Assembly: GCA_000969725.1 (NCBI GenBank)
Contig: JXSR01S041568.1
Source of the DNA: Ophiothrix spiculata
Taxonomy: Eukaryota; Echinodermata; Ophiuroidea; Amphilepidida; Ophiotrichidae
DNA length: 23,641 nt
Reading direction: 5' to 3' (one strand)
The stretch's first letter is position 1; each line of letters starts with the position of its first letter. Positions 1 through 9,625 of the stretch are shown here, in pieces. A program made the translations under genes and the position numbers. Below the pieces are notes generated by a model. That model worked only from the letters and a program-made list of their open reading frames with translations, had not been told where the DNA came from and did not search any database.

Positions 1-590
1 TAAATATTTAATGAAGGGACATATTTATTCTTAATTTAATGGCTATCCTCAAAGCCAACTTTCTTCTCATTAATTTTTTATGACCATCCTTTAAAGTTTC
101 AAAGCCATTCAATTTTAGATCTATTTTTCCGAAAACCACGAAACAGGACCTAGATATCTCACAGAGTTCAATAAACAACTATACCCACCCATCCTAGTTT
201 TCAAGCTACCTTCATCACAGCGCATGCAACGCAAGATGGTGAACTTTAGATCCGTTTTCGTCGCTAAATTGCCATCATATCGCAAACATATGGTCTACGG
301 GTCAAACACCTGGCAATGTGTATTGATTATGTTCGGGAGTTGGTGCGATACTTTTTCTAAGCCACGTAATCAAGCCCAGAATTACAAAGCATAAATTTCT
401 TCTATCTCAGAGTAAACTTACACAAATTGCTTGTGTGAGGCTGAGTCACAAAAGCGGTAAAAACGGTTATTCCGGGTTTTTTTTATAGAAAATATTTTGT
501 TAAAAAAGTATATTGTATGCTTATAGTGCTCATGTAATAAAAAATGTATCAGTTAGTAGTTTCTTGAACACAATACTTGAATAAAGTTGA
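1..590. other. Non-coding AT-rich DNA with a small CpG-richer patch
   Basis: No coding frame, RNA gene or mobile element is visible. Between about 215 and 300 there are roughly seven CpG dinucleotides, more than in the DNA around it. This may be a small regulatory or conserved patch, but no specific motif decides that. The remainder is AT-rich with short A and T runs. Confidence 0.4.
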
Positions 591-1040
591 GTTCTGGCTG
601 GTATCCCTATCCAGAACATAAAGCATTAACAAGTTTTCAAATTCTTGATCTTTTATGGATCACTTTAAAACCCATAAATACAGAAAGCTCTTTCTTGCAC
701 ATATTTTCACTTAAGCATGTCATAAATATAATCATTTTGGCTGGTACCCAACTTTAGAACAAGAAAATATGCAATCCATTGAAAAAATGACAGGCAGATT
801 CTTGATCCACAATGGATCTCTTTCATACCGAGTACCCAAAATGCAGAAAGCTCTTTCTGTGCCTACCACTTCACTTAGACAAATTTAAAAAAGGCCTTCA
901 AAACCTATACTTTTTAATAAAATTACACAAAGAATCCTAAATAAGTGTTGTTATCATTTATTAATAACCTAAACAGCATTCACCAAAAGGTCTGGCTGAT
1001 ATCAAAGGACCGAAAGACTTAGAACAACGACTGCAATCAG
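591..1040. repeat. Degenerate tandem duplication, 143-164 bp period, about 2.3 copies
   Basis: GGCTGGTA occurs at 596 and 739. ATTCTTGATC occurs at 641 and 798, followed both times by an ATGGATC word. CAGAAAGCTCTTTCT occurs at 681 and 844, and CACTTA follows at 708 and 872. A third partial start, with GGCTGATA, TTAGAACAA and TGCAATC in the same order as the second copy, begins near 991. The order is kept while spacing drifts by insertions, so this is an old tandem duplication and not a transposon with recognisable ends. No function is evident. Confidence 0.65.
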
Positions 1041-1577
1041 AAGGCTACAGAGGGACAGGAAATCAATGACTTGATTGGTAAAAGGTTTTTTACATGGTCT
1101 GACATATGGTCATTACTTTAGACAAGGGAATTTTGAGTGATAAAATGTTTCAATTAATCACGGTATCATTAATTAATGCATAAAGGCCTACAATCTAAAC
1201 ACGTCAATCTGTTTAGGTCTAAAAGTGCAAATGGACGCCATCAACAAATCAATAAATGCATTTAGTTTTGAAAATGGTGGATACAGAAATTAAAATGTTT
1301 AGCTGGTTGATGGAGATTGTTAACAGGAAAGTTTTTAAACTAAGTTTTGAAAGAGACCATACAACACTGGCAACTTCCCCCTCACATGTCCTAATTCCTC
1401 TTCCCCTCCCCACATCACCCCACAAAATGGCCAAAATGTGGAAGGGGTAACACCGTGCCCAATCTGTAAGTTTGCTCCAACTCTATTCATCTACCCCCTC
1501 TTCATGCAGATCCCCCAAAATGTTAACATATTGTAATTAAATGGGATTTCTGCCCCATAACCTTTTGCCCCTTTTGC
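1041..1577. other. Non-coding, nothing specific seen
   Basis: AT-rich DNA with a C-rich stretch near 1376-1425 and no supported gene. The short frames at 1249-1450 are open on both strands over the same bases and match no family I know. Confidence 0.4.
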
Positions 1578-1691
1578 AACAGGAAAATTTATTGGACAGT
1601 GTAAACAATAATACATGGTAAGGGTTGGATTTACAAACAATGGGGCCATGTACTCTGGATTTTCATTTAAACTGTCCAATAAGTTTTTGTT
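1578..1691. mobile_element. Small foldback MITE-like element (about 114 bp)
   Basis: TTATTGGACAGT at 1589-1600 is perfectly inverted at 1671-1682, and pairing continues inward (GTAAA against TTTAAA, then TACATGG at 1613 against CCATGTA at 1646). It also continues outward, with AACA and AAAA on the left matching the complement of the right flank. Most of the segment can therefore fold on itself. I see no convincing target-site duplication, so the superfamily is unassigned. It has no coding capacity. Confidence is good for the inverted repeat and moderate for transposon origin. Confidence 0.6.
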
Positions 1692-2083
1692 AAGCTTAAT
1701 TGTCTGGTAATAAATACCAATACTGTCTCAAGCTATGTCACCAATCACCTTGCACAGATTACATTTTATTTGAAAAATATCCGAATAAAAATTTGAATAA
1801 TTCTAGCATTCTTATAAATATAATATAATATGCTTGATACACTCAACAGGTAAAACAAGTAAAATGTATCAAACTGGTTATCAATATAGCAGTAAAACAA
1901 AAGCTTTGTTTGTATTGATCCCCATACAAAGATCCTCTATAGCTCTGTATCACTATCAAATATAACTAATAAAAGCATTTTTCCATTAAAGCTCTCTTAA
2001 TTCCAATCAAACCATCACCAGATCATTGCATTATTGCCCAATAATCCCCCTGGAGTCTCAATTCACCCGTTAATAAAATTAGG
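1692..2083. other. Non-coding, nothing specific seen
   Basis: AT-rich DNA with few CpGs and no repeat structure or open frame that I can support. Confidence 0.4.
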
Positions 2084-2440
2084 GTGGTATACTATCAAAC
2101 CATTATACTAGCTCAAGGCGCCGAATTCCGCAACCTATTGAAGACTGGCCATAGGCAAGCATCGTCTCACGTAACAATCTTAGCTACTTTTAAGCCGCAC
2201 ATCTGCTGGCCAAATGGGCCACTGGAGGGCCCTTGTCGTCGTAGCATCGCCGTAACCCAACCCCTACCTGATGTGACAAACACACGCACCAGTCACTCAA
2301 CGGGTGAAATCCCTGCCAATCATTACCGTCATAATTCCATTAACACTCGCAACGATTTCTCACGCAGCCATCACTTTAATCAATACCTCTTTTCCCTTAC
2401 GAGCAAAATTAGCGCTACAGCTTTTTCCCCTAACGTTTAA
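2084..2440. promoter_or_regulatory. CpG-dense block, candidate cis-regulatory element
   Basis: By eye this block holds about 19 CpGs in 340 bp, against about 2-4 in 480 bp of typical surrounding DNA (for example 19381-19860). It contains E-box-like CACATCTGCTGG near 2199, the small hairpin GGGCC-ACTGGAG-GGCCC near 2217-2233, CCAATCATTA near 2316, and homeodomain-type ATTA words. A 118-codon plus-strand frame covers the block, but its translation has no recognisable domain, and low stop density is expected in CG-richer DNA. Regulatory function is inferred. A non-conserved exon is the alternative. Confidence 0.3.
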
Positions 2441-3040
2441 GCTTACTTCCCATCAACAAGCCAAATCATGATTTCAATTTTCTTATATCTCCATTCTTTT
2501 CATCTACCACATCAACACATATGTAATAATACATTTATCCAAAAAAGTGTGAAATATGGAAACGTAGGAGGGAAGAGAGAAATTACCGACGAGACCTTCT
2601 CGAATTTCATGCCCTAAGCGACTTAAACAGATAACAGGTTCAGTACTCAGTGTTAAAGCTAAGCTTAAATGCGGGATACATGTTTCCCTGTTGAAAAGAA
2701 AAACTATACCTAATAATTTCATTTTTTTTTTGTAAGATTTTTTTCATTTCATGTTAGATTATTTATTGCCTGTTCTAATTAATGTTGTTTAAATAAAAAA
2801 TCATAACATGTTTTTCTTGATTAATCTTAATGCATTATGACTGTTTCATATGTGAAAATTATATCAAAATACAGTCTGAGTTATCTGGCTAGCTGTGAGT
2901 AAAAAGATCATCAATTTATCCAAAACTTGAACATTTTTGGTGATTTTGAATCGTTGAAGATACTGTAAAATTTCCAGAGAAATGTGTTTATTGCTGGAAA
3001 TTAAAAATATATATATACATTTACAGTGACTCAATGAAAG
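2441..3040. other. Non-coding AT-rich DNA
   Basis: Contains T runs and a short (AT)5 tract at 3007-3016. No gene or structured repeat is seen. Confidence 0.4.
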
Positions 3041-3050
3041 ATGTGTGCTC

Positions 3051-3208
3051 ATTGGTCAAAAAATTGAATTCAAAATACTGAACCAATCACATATTTTGTT
3101 GCTAAAATTAGTTATGATGTAGTATTTTTTTAAAAGTTCAGCTGATTGGCTAATTTGATGAACATATCTTGAAAACCAACCAATCCAAAATTTGCTTAGA
3201 TAACCAAT
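3051..3208. promoter_or_regulatory. Cluster of five CCAAT boxes in both orientations
   Basis: ATTGG occurs at 3051-3055 and 3145-3149, and CCAAT at 3083-3087, 3180-3184 and 3204-3208. Several have good NF-Y context (AACCAATCAC, and CTGATTGGCT, which reads AGCCAATCAG on the other strand). Centre-to-centre steps are 32, 62, 35 and 24 bp. Paired CCAAT boxes about 32 bp apart are known from NF-Y-controlled promoters. I see no TATA box or initiator that fixes a start site and no adjacent coding exon, so promoter or enhancer use is speculative. Confidence 0.3.
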
Positions 3209-3439
3209 AGGATCAAGAAGAACATATTTGTAAACTTGCATGCAAACCGTGAAGATCTTCCTATACAAACAATTACCAGTGCTCAAATCTTGGCTAAAAT
3301 GTCCTCCCTTCAAAAACTGACTCATGGCAACGCTACAAATGAAATCTAATCAACAAGAAAATTTAATGGACAACAAAGTTTGAACTTTTTATCTTCCCTC
3401 ATTCCATCTAATAAGCTTCCATATAAAGTGCAAGTAGCA

Positions 3440-3720
3440 ACCAGTCCATAACAGCGACACAGACCCGGGACACAGACTGGTCTACCAACAGGGTCCAATG
3501 TGTACATACCACTTATAACTACCCCGAATCACGGTCTCGAGTTTCGGTCAGAGTTTTTCGTTAATGACATTAGAATCGGGATTTACCAAATTAGCGTGTT
3601 GCAAATGTTTTTCTCCCAGATGTGCCGAAATGGCTACTTCTCTAGCCAGCACCGGTCCATGTGGGGGCACTTAAAAAGCTTGCCAACCGATGTGTACTTT
3701 GTAGTCATATTACATTGATG
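3440..3720. promoter_or_regulatory. CpG-enriched block, candidate conserved or regulatory element
   Basis: CpGs are denser than in the flanks (for example CCCGGG at 3465, CTCGAG, TTCGTTAATGACATTAG, CACCGG). Homeodomain-type words (GTTAATGACATTAG near 3559, CCAAATTAGC near 3587) and CCGATGTGT are present. A 72-codon plus-strand frame (3500-3718) overlaps. Its translation matches nothing I recognise, so I do not call it a gene. Confidence 0.25.
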
Positions 3721-4034
3721 AGCAAGACGAAAATCTGATTGCTTCAGAAAAGTTCCAAGCAATAGTAGCAATTTTGAACATATGACATATTGAAGTGAAC
3801 TTATATCCAAGGTACTTTAACACTGCCATAATTGGAGCTAAGTAAACAACCAATTTTGTTGCTTCTGATTAGCAGGGTTTATATTTAAGATTGGGAGCGC
3901 AAGAATGATAAATTTGTCACCTGAGACTGATATTCGCCAAGTATCTGATGAGAATGTCTTTGGTGCCTAATTAAACTTGGCTTCAAAACAATGCTCATTA
4001 AAAAGGGAAGGAAATTAAAGCTTAATCTGTCGTT
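3721..4034. other. Non-coding, nothing specific seen
   Basis: No supported gene. Opposing short frames at 3885-4179 overlap each other and extend into the tandem repeat that follows, so they are probably fortuitous. Confidence 0.4.
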
Positions 4035-4354
4035 TTCATTTATTTTACTAAGTTCAAATTGCTCTGTGGTGTATTGCATAAAATTATTTGCAAAGAATCC
4101 TATGCATCAGGAAAGAACACCTTATGTTAAGCTGATCATAAAATTTCATTTATTTTACTTAGTTCAAATTGCTCTATAGTGAATTGCATAAATTATCAAG
4201 GAACAATAAGTATCAAAAATGAACACCATGCACGATTTTTGATAGAATTTGATATATTTTACTTAGCTCAAATTGCTCTTTTGTGTATTCTATGATTTTT
4301 TAAGAATTATGAGCATCAAGAGTGAACACCATATTGAGGTTTTGATCATAGATA
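4035..4354. repeat. Tandem repeat, 3 copies, 104-110 bp unit
   Basis: Three successive units start near 4035, 4145 and 4249. Each begins with a TATTTTACT(A/T)AG word, continues with (T)CAAATTGCTCT, then a GTGTATT or GTGAATT word, then a GCATCA or GTATCA word, and ends with GAACACC and a GATCATA or GATAGA word. Order and spacing are kept through all three, with substitutions and small indels. This is a diverged minisatellite-like array with no coding content. Confidence 0.75.
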
Positions 4355-4734
4355 TTTGTGTGTGTGCACCTGGATCTAGCAAAATTAATGAATGAATCTT
4401 TTTTTTTTAAAGTCAAATCATATTCAACCTTAACTTGTTGCATTCCGTAGACTTCTAACCTAAAAGACGAAGATCAAACAAACTACTGTCCTATTGCAAT
4501 AAAGTGACTTAACATTGTGACTCGGGACTGTTTTCACTTTAAGCAGTATTGGAACATTCAAAAGTTCTATATTGATGTTTAGCATGTTTTGCCCCAAAAC
4601 AAAACAATGTTCCTGGCCTGCAGTTCCTATTGATATTACGGTCTCTTTCAGCCCGGAGTCCAATTATGTTTCACCAAGGGCCTACATCCATAGATCTGTT
4701 ATAGGCTAGATGCTAGTCTGCATGCACAGATTTT
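4355..4734. other. Non-coding, nothing specific seen
   Basis: A T-rich stretch at 4398-4408 is followed by unique sequence. The 67-codon minus-strand frame at 4460-4663 is unremarkable. Confidence 0.35.
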
Positions 4735-5130
4735 CCTTGGTGCTTCAAGCTCTAGAAATGATTAACTGGTTTGAATTGTTGATTTGTTTTTTGACTTTGA
4801 TTTTGTTTAAATGCGGACAGGGTGTTTGAAACTTGGTTCATTGATGCTCCCAGCCTGGTATAAATGATTTGTAAAGCATCCAATTCTTGCTTTGCCTTTA
4901 GACTGGTAATGGTATTGGACTCCGATGTCTAGTCTGGTATAATTCCTTTGCAGCTCCTAACTTTATTGGTGCTCATAGGTACAGCAATGATTTTGATTTG
5001 CCAATTCTTGTTTTGATGATGATGTTTTCCCCAGATAAATGCCCCAAAATACTCCCCTCGCCCCTCCACACTCTGTCTGATAGATGTTCAATGGAGCTCT
5101 GGGTCTAATAATGATTTGAACTTGTTGATT
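4735..5130. repeat. Very degenerate repeated segment, about 100-125 bp spacing
   Basis: A TGCTC or TGTTC word followed within about 20-30 bp by AATGATT recurs near 4741, 4843, 4969 and 5086. It is often followed by a TTG(A/C)(A/C)TTNTTG-rich stretch and TTTTGA. The pattern suggests an old tandem array that has decayed heavily. Support is visual only and a self-dotplot would be needed. Confidence 0.3.
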
Positions 5131-5569
5131 ATTGTTTTGACTTATTCAATTTTTTTTCAAGCTTTATTACAAACGATGGAAATGTTTTACTAATATTGCC
5201 TAAAAAGAATTCCCTTCACCCTCAAACTAGAATGTCAGTGGGTGCTTCCAGCAGTCTCTGTGCCTTGTTTGAACTAAAGACAGATATTTCCATTGGGGAA
5301 AACAGGGAATGTATGCATGATGAATGGCTAATTGATATTACAAGTTTCCTGCGTCAAAAATCCAATTTTAGTAAAGTTAAGTTTTCCAATACCTTTAAAA
5401 TTGTTAAGTCTGGTAACATTAAATAGGAAAGTTTAAAAGAATATAAAAACAAAATAAAAATATGAAATAGTCTCAACGATTATCATACCAATTAACACAT
5501 AAATCAATTCCAAATTTTGATATAATATCCCCATCATCAAGGACATTGTTACCTCATTGTTTCCGATAT
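5131..5569. other. Non-coding, nothing specific seen
   Basis: A 76-codon plus-strand frame (5196-5426) and an overlapping minus-strand frame just downstream lack recognisable domains. Otherwise AT-rich. Confidence 0.35.
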
Positions 5570-5745
5570 AACCCCAAGGGGTCAGCAACATGCGATTTAT
5601 CCACCTTGAGGGCGCTCTAAATGTGCTCCTTGCAGGTGTCCCCTGAAGGTAGACATAGGAGAAGCAATTAATTAAGCAATAATCAAGTACCGTTGATGTC
5701 AAGCATCGCCGTACGTCCTACCTTTCAGACCCGGATTATCTGGAA
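5570..5745. promoter_or_regulatory. CpG-enriched patch with a CTCF-like core
   Basis: The patch has about nine CpGs. CACCTTGAGGGCGCT at about 5602-5616 shares the GRGGGCGC(T) half of the CTCF consensus but mismatches its 5' half. GCAATTAATTAAGC and CCCGGATTATC (an OTX-type TAATCC on the other strand) follow. The CTCF reading is weak, and the block is better treated as a generic candidate regulatory patch. Confidence 0.2.
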
Positions 5746-5808
5746 ACATCAGAAAACTGAGATTATGATTTCCCCAGTTAGTGTAAATAACATTGGCTTC
5801 TCCCCTAA

Positions 5809-5944
5809 TATATATATATTTTTGGATGGCAGGCTTTCAAGCAATGAATAACCCTAACAATCAAATTGTGTATTGTAAAATACTCTTTCCAAAACATTTA
5901 AAAATATGAGCTATATTTTGTCCCCCCCCCCCCAAAAAAAAAAA
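5809..5944. repeat. Simple repeats: short (TA)n and a C12-A11 tract
   Basis: A (TA)n run lies at about 5809-5819. A C12 run at 5922-5933 is joined directly to an A11 run at 5934-5944. Such tracts mutate by slippage and commonly cause assembly errors. Confidence 0.8.
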
Positions 5945-6619
5945 TGTGGGAAATCAACATCAAAAGTTCAAAAAATCATCAAAACCAAGATGAAATTCAC
6001 GGCTTTGTGTATAGTAGTAGTCACAGACCTACGACTGCGGCAAGAATTTTTAACAATTGGCTGTATTTCCTCAAGGCGTTTCAACTCATGTGTTCATGAT
6101 TTAGGGCATCCTGAGTAGACCATTTTTCAAAATAGGGGAGTTTTCACAAAAACACAAATTATATTTTTATTTCATTACCTGAAGCTAAATATGCTATACT
6201 AAGTTTCAGTTCCAGCATTTTATAATTTGAATAAAAGCTGAAAATGTGCACTTTAAAACAAAAAATTGTCAAACATATATTTTAAGTAAACATAAACATC
6301 AGTATTCATAACACACCCATCCCCGACAATAAATGGATCATCCTACCCGGGGCATTATCTCAGCAATTTGATTTACAGATCAAATTCAATTGTACTTTCC
6401 ATCGGATAGTTACATTAGCCAAGCGACGACACTTTTGAAATGATCAGTACAATGTATCACATCTGGCATGCACTTCTTGTACTATGTAATTTGCACTCAC
6501 ATTTTCAGTTTTTATTTATATATAAAATCCCAAAATAACTTTTGTATTCACATTTGATGTTATTGTAACATTAAATTCAAGTTCAATGAATGTAAATTGT
6601 TATTTTGGTTGGTATTATA
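5945..6619. other. Non-coding, nothing specific seen
   Basis: Mostly AT-rich unique DNA, with slightly more CpG near 6000-6080 and 6410-6430. No supported gene or repeat. Confidence 0.35.
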
Positions 6620-6850
6620 AACAGCTATCTACTGAAGATAGACAATTGTCAAAAGTGAAATTTTGCACTGTAAGCTTTATGTTTGAAATAATTAAAATAA
6701 TGATGATGAAAACAAAACATTGAAGATCTAATGCCAGCTATCTACTGAAGATGTAAAAATGCAATAATCTACAGAAAAGTGAAATCTTGCAATGTTTTTT
6801 TGAATGAAAAAAAAAACACTTTAAGATTCTTAAAAATTGATGATAAACAA
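6620..6850. repeat. Tandem duplication, about 113-124 bp
   Basis: CAGCTATCTACTGAAGAT occurs perfectly at 6622 and 6735. AAAAGTGAAATTTTGCA at 6651 corresponds to AAAAGTGAAATCTTGCA at 6775. The growing offset shows an indel after duplication. There is no coding content. Confidence 0.7.
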
Positions 6851-6979
6851 TTTTAGCTAAACAATATAACATGTGTCTGACTAACCAAAAAATGCAGAAG
6901 TACTAAAATGGAGAACGTTTGAAACTAGAAAGTTAAGACTTTCACATAAGGGCGACATTACTGAAATGATGCTATCCTT

Positions 6980-7110
6980 TCATCAATCAATATGCATCCA
7001 TTTGGTGATCGTATCAATTTACGAAAACTTTATCTCCAACGGATACAAATACCGTCGGAAACTCCCTGGCCTGTTGCAACACGCTGTAATTATTTTAGCG
7101 TAAAAATTGT
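6980..7110. promoter_or_regulatory. Small CpG-enriched patch with an imperfect palindrome
   Basis: TCCAACGGATA at about 7035 and TACCGTCGGA form an imperfect 25 bp inverted repeat within a patch containing GATA-type (TTTATCTCC) and homeodomain-type (GTAATTATTTTAGC) words. Regulatory function is only suggested. Confidence 0.2.
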
Positions 7111-7419
7111 TCTCGTTCTTGGGAGGGGTTAAAATATTTAAATTCAATTTGTGAAATATCAAATTTCATGTGGCAAAACGCTGCCTATACAGACAGTAAT
7201 TCAAACATTTTGAAAATGAAACTTCTTTCACATTTTGTACTTTTTAAATTCAAAAGAATTGGAATTTTCATATAGGCTAAATTTGTCCTGTATTTTACAA
7301 AAGAGAGGCAAAGTCAAAAATTCACCAAATATTGTCTGCACAAGTTCTTGAGCTAAAATATGCATCAGGATGTTCACCCCATTTCATGTCTATCCATATT
7401 CCGTACCTTTTTCCCACAT
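7111..7419. other. Non-coding, nothing specific seen
   Basis: AT-rich DNA without a supported gene or repeat. Confidence 0.35.
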
Positions 7420-7830
7420 AAAGTCCCCTTTACGAACCGGTCAATTGCATACTCTTCTAAATATTGACTTTACAGCGAGTTTACCAAGCCAAAATAACTT
7501 CCCAATATTTCAGTCGATAATTTTTTTTGCCTCTGAAGCACCTTTCCACTTTTCCAAAATAAGACTATAAACATAGCGCGATGTACATCGGTGTGACTTT
7601 CTCGACGACATCTTGAGATCGCGGCATAAGTGGGCTTTGTGTATGGTGAGATGGGTTTGAGAGTGCTTGAGTGTATTCGATGCACGGTAAAGAACCCTTA
7701 TTGGATGCAAGAGAAGGGTTCGTAACCACAGCACCAGACTCAAGAGCACTAACACAAAACTGAGCAGTGCTTTTTGCCCTAGGGGAGGGGAAGGGATTTT
7801 CATTGGTTTGGGTTTTTGTGCAAGATGTGC
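7420..7830. promoter_or_regulatory. Stop-poor, CpG-richer patch with a small hairpin
   Basis: GAACCCTT at 7692-7699 pairs perfectly with AAGGGTTC at 7714-7721. The second arm overlaps GGTTCGTAACC, which is one base from a tRNA-type B box, but the only A-box-like word (GCATAAGTGG near 7624) is about 100 bp away, too far for a tRNA. Three overlapping minus-strand frames (up to 126 codons) reflect low stop density in all frames and encode nothing recognisable. An old SINE fragment is possible but unproven. Confidence 0.25.
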
Positions 7831-8359
7831 CCTTTTGCATCTGTACTTTGGAAATGATTTAATATTCTCCATATAATGAAGTATATGCATTTTCAGAGTT
7901 CACTTCAGAAATTTTGGTATTGCTCTGCGTTCCAAAATAAAATTTTCAGTTGTTTGAACCTGAAAAATTATTATGTGATTTGGTGATCTCTTTTAAGTTT
8001 CCTCAGAGGTATATTGAAGCCTTTAACACCCTGGAAACTTTTGAATTCCAAGACCAATTTTGATTTGTTGATACCAAGATATACCCACTTAATTAGCCAA
8101 TTAAAATAAGGCTTTGAAAATTGGAAAGCTGTAACTTTACCTTAGCTTGATTCTTTATGACATCTAATTGCTTCATCAAATTACAAGAAAATTAATTGTG
8201 ACCAGTAAACAATGAGTTATCACAGAGTTTAAGTGCATTAGTAAACAAATTCCCTGTACAATTATAAAATGTACCCCCCTTGGGTAACAACCGTCCCAGC
8301 ATTTTTTTTTTCATTTGCCAGCATGCCCATGCTAGTGTACTCAGCACTTTATTTTGTCA
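7831..8359. other. Non-coding, nothing specific seen
   Basis: AT-rich unique sequence with C6 and T9 runs near 8274 and 8304. No gene. Confidence 0.35.
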
Positions 8360-8770
8360 ACACGTTAGCTAGCACAGAGGAATGACTCGAGTTAGGAAAA
8401 AAAAAAGCCGAGTGAGTGATAGAGATTCCTGACGACACTTTTGCATGCATTCCACGGAGTCTCCAAAGCGTGCCTAGCATCTGTTACCAAGCCATTAGCG
8501 AACACTGAGAAGACCAAACGACGGGCCGAATAACACACGCAGAACCTGGGAGGAGGAAACGTATGGTTGCGCGCCTAATGGCCCCGAGTTCACAAATATG
8601 GAAATTTACGTGAAACTCGAGACGGGCTATCCTTGGGGACGGCGCTAGCATGGTAAAGGTCAACCAACCAATACTAGGTACTCGTGAATTTAATTCGCTG
8701 GCACAACTCACTGTGCCTTGTAGGCACGGAGCTTGGCTATACCCGTCAGTATTATTCCTTGTCTTCATTA
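8360..8770. promoter_or_regulatory. Densest CpG block of the window, candidate promoter, enhancer or conserved element
   Basis: About 20 CpGs lie between 8360 and 8650, roughly ten times the background density. Words include GCCATTAGCG near 8490 and CCTAATGGCC near 8574 (inverted homeodomain-like TAATGG cores), TGCGCGC, and two CTCGAG E-box-like sites near 8387 and 8616. Frames of 94 codons on each strand overlap here, as expected where stops are rare. Neither resembles a known protein. I see no TATA or splice pattern that settles whether it is a first exon. Candidate CpG island of unknown role. Confidence 0.35.
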
Positions 8771-9193
8771 CCTCATCATTTAAATTCTCTACCCCCCTGT
8801 GGCAGGTAACAATGTATATTCAAGCCATATTTGTATGTAGGGGGGGGGGGTCTAAAGGGAAAATACATGGCAACAACATGCATAATCATTATGTGGCAAA
8901 TCTGACTGGGAATGCCAGCTTCAAATGCAACTAACTTTTATAACAATTCTTAAACGCATTCAGAATTTTCAGCATAGATGGGGTTAAATTCTCCCTTGCA
9001 TGCTTGGTTCTTCCAACTCAAGGTTAACCTCATTTTAAAAGAAAAAAATCAATTTTGAATGAAATGTTACCTGATGTTATGAAATGATCCTAAGGCTAGC
9101 CAATCTCCCTTTTGGAACTCCCGAGATTGAACCATGATCGAAATGATCACCTCAAACAACTTTTTTTTTTTTTTTGAGTAAATCTTTCAAAAT
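8771..9193. other. Non-coding with homopolymers
   Basis: G11 at 8840-8850 and T15 at 9161-9175. TGGGGTTAAATTCTCCCTT near 8979 resembles the core of the 70 bp tandem unit further on, so the array may once have begun here. Confidence 0.45.
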
Positions 9194-9400
9194 AGGTCAT
9201 TAAGTCCAGCATGGGTGGGAGTGACCTTGATCACAGCTCAGGCCATATTGCTAGCAGGGAAAGGGTTAAATTCCCTCTTGGCTCCACCATAGGTGAGTTG
9301 TATAATGAGACCAATATGGTCCAGCATGAACAGGGTTAAATTCCCTCTTGGCTCTACCATAGGTGTGTTGTCTAATAAGACCCATGAGGTATAATGTTAT
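9194..9400. repeat. Tandem repeat with 70 bp unit, about 2-3 copies
   Basis: AGGGTTAAATTCCCTCTTGG occurs at 9262 and 9332, followed in both by CTC(C/T)ACCATAGGTG(A/T)GTTGT at the same distance, giving a 70 bp period. TCCAGCATG at about 9205 and 9320 links an earlier, partly disrupted copy. Within the unit AGGG and CCCT flank TTAAATT as a small hairpin. Minisatellite-like, non-coding. Confidence 0.75.
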
Positions 9401-9625
9401 ACACAATGCAGTTTAGCTGGTGAATATTTTAACCGTTCCGACTATCAAGCACTCCAAAACGTTTCTGATTTTGTCTTCATTCTGGCTAATAATGCTCGTT
9501 TTGCAATTCAATATAGCCACTGCTCCTTGTATAATCACTTTTGCTCTTGATCCCGGCTTCGGTGCACTCTTACGCGTACACATCAGGCTTGAATTATCAC
9601 CCGTCTTGACACTTTGGAAAATCAC
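9401..9625. promoter_or_regulatory. CpG-enriched, homeodomain-motif-rich patch
   Basis: The patch contains GCTAATAATGCTCG and TTTTGCAATTCAATATAG near 9485-9517, GAATTATCACC near 9591, and about eight CpGs. Open frames occur on both strands (70 codons each, almost coincident) and are uninformative. Candidate regulatory element only. Confidence 0.22.

Noticed and set aside
2084..2440. 118-codon plus-strand frame
   Set aside because: It coincides with a CpG-dense patch. Its composition (His, Ser, Thr, Asn, Arg-rich) shows no domain, signal peptide or repeat.
5602..5616. CTCF site
   Set aside because: Only the 3' half of the consensus (GAGGGCGCT) matches; the 5' half has several mismatches, so it is kept only as a weak note.
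7620..7735. Possible tRNA or tRNA-derived SINE (A-box-like GCATAAGTGG, B-box-like GGTTCGTAACC)
   Set aside because: The boxes are about 100 bp apart, the B box has a mismatch, and no acceptor or anticodon stem can be drawn.
7510..7890. 126-codon minus-strand frame with two overlapping companions
   Set aside because: All three frames are open because stops are rare in this patch. The translations are basic and Leu/Ser-rich without motifs, and no splice or start context supports them.
8484..8934. 94-codon frames on both strands
   Set aside because: They overlap and are mutually exclusive, lie in the CpG island, and the plus-strand one runs through a G11 tract.
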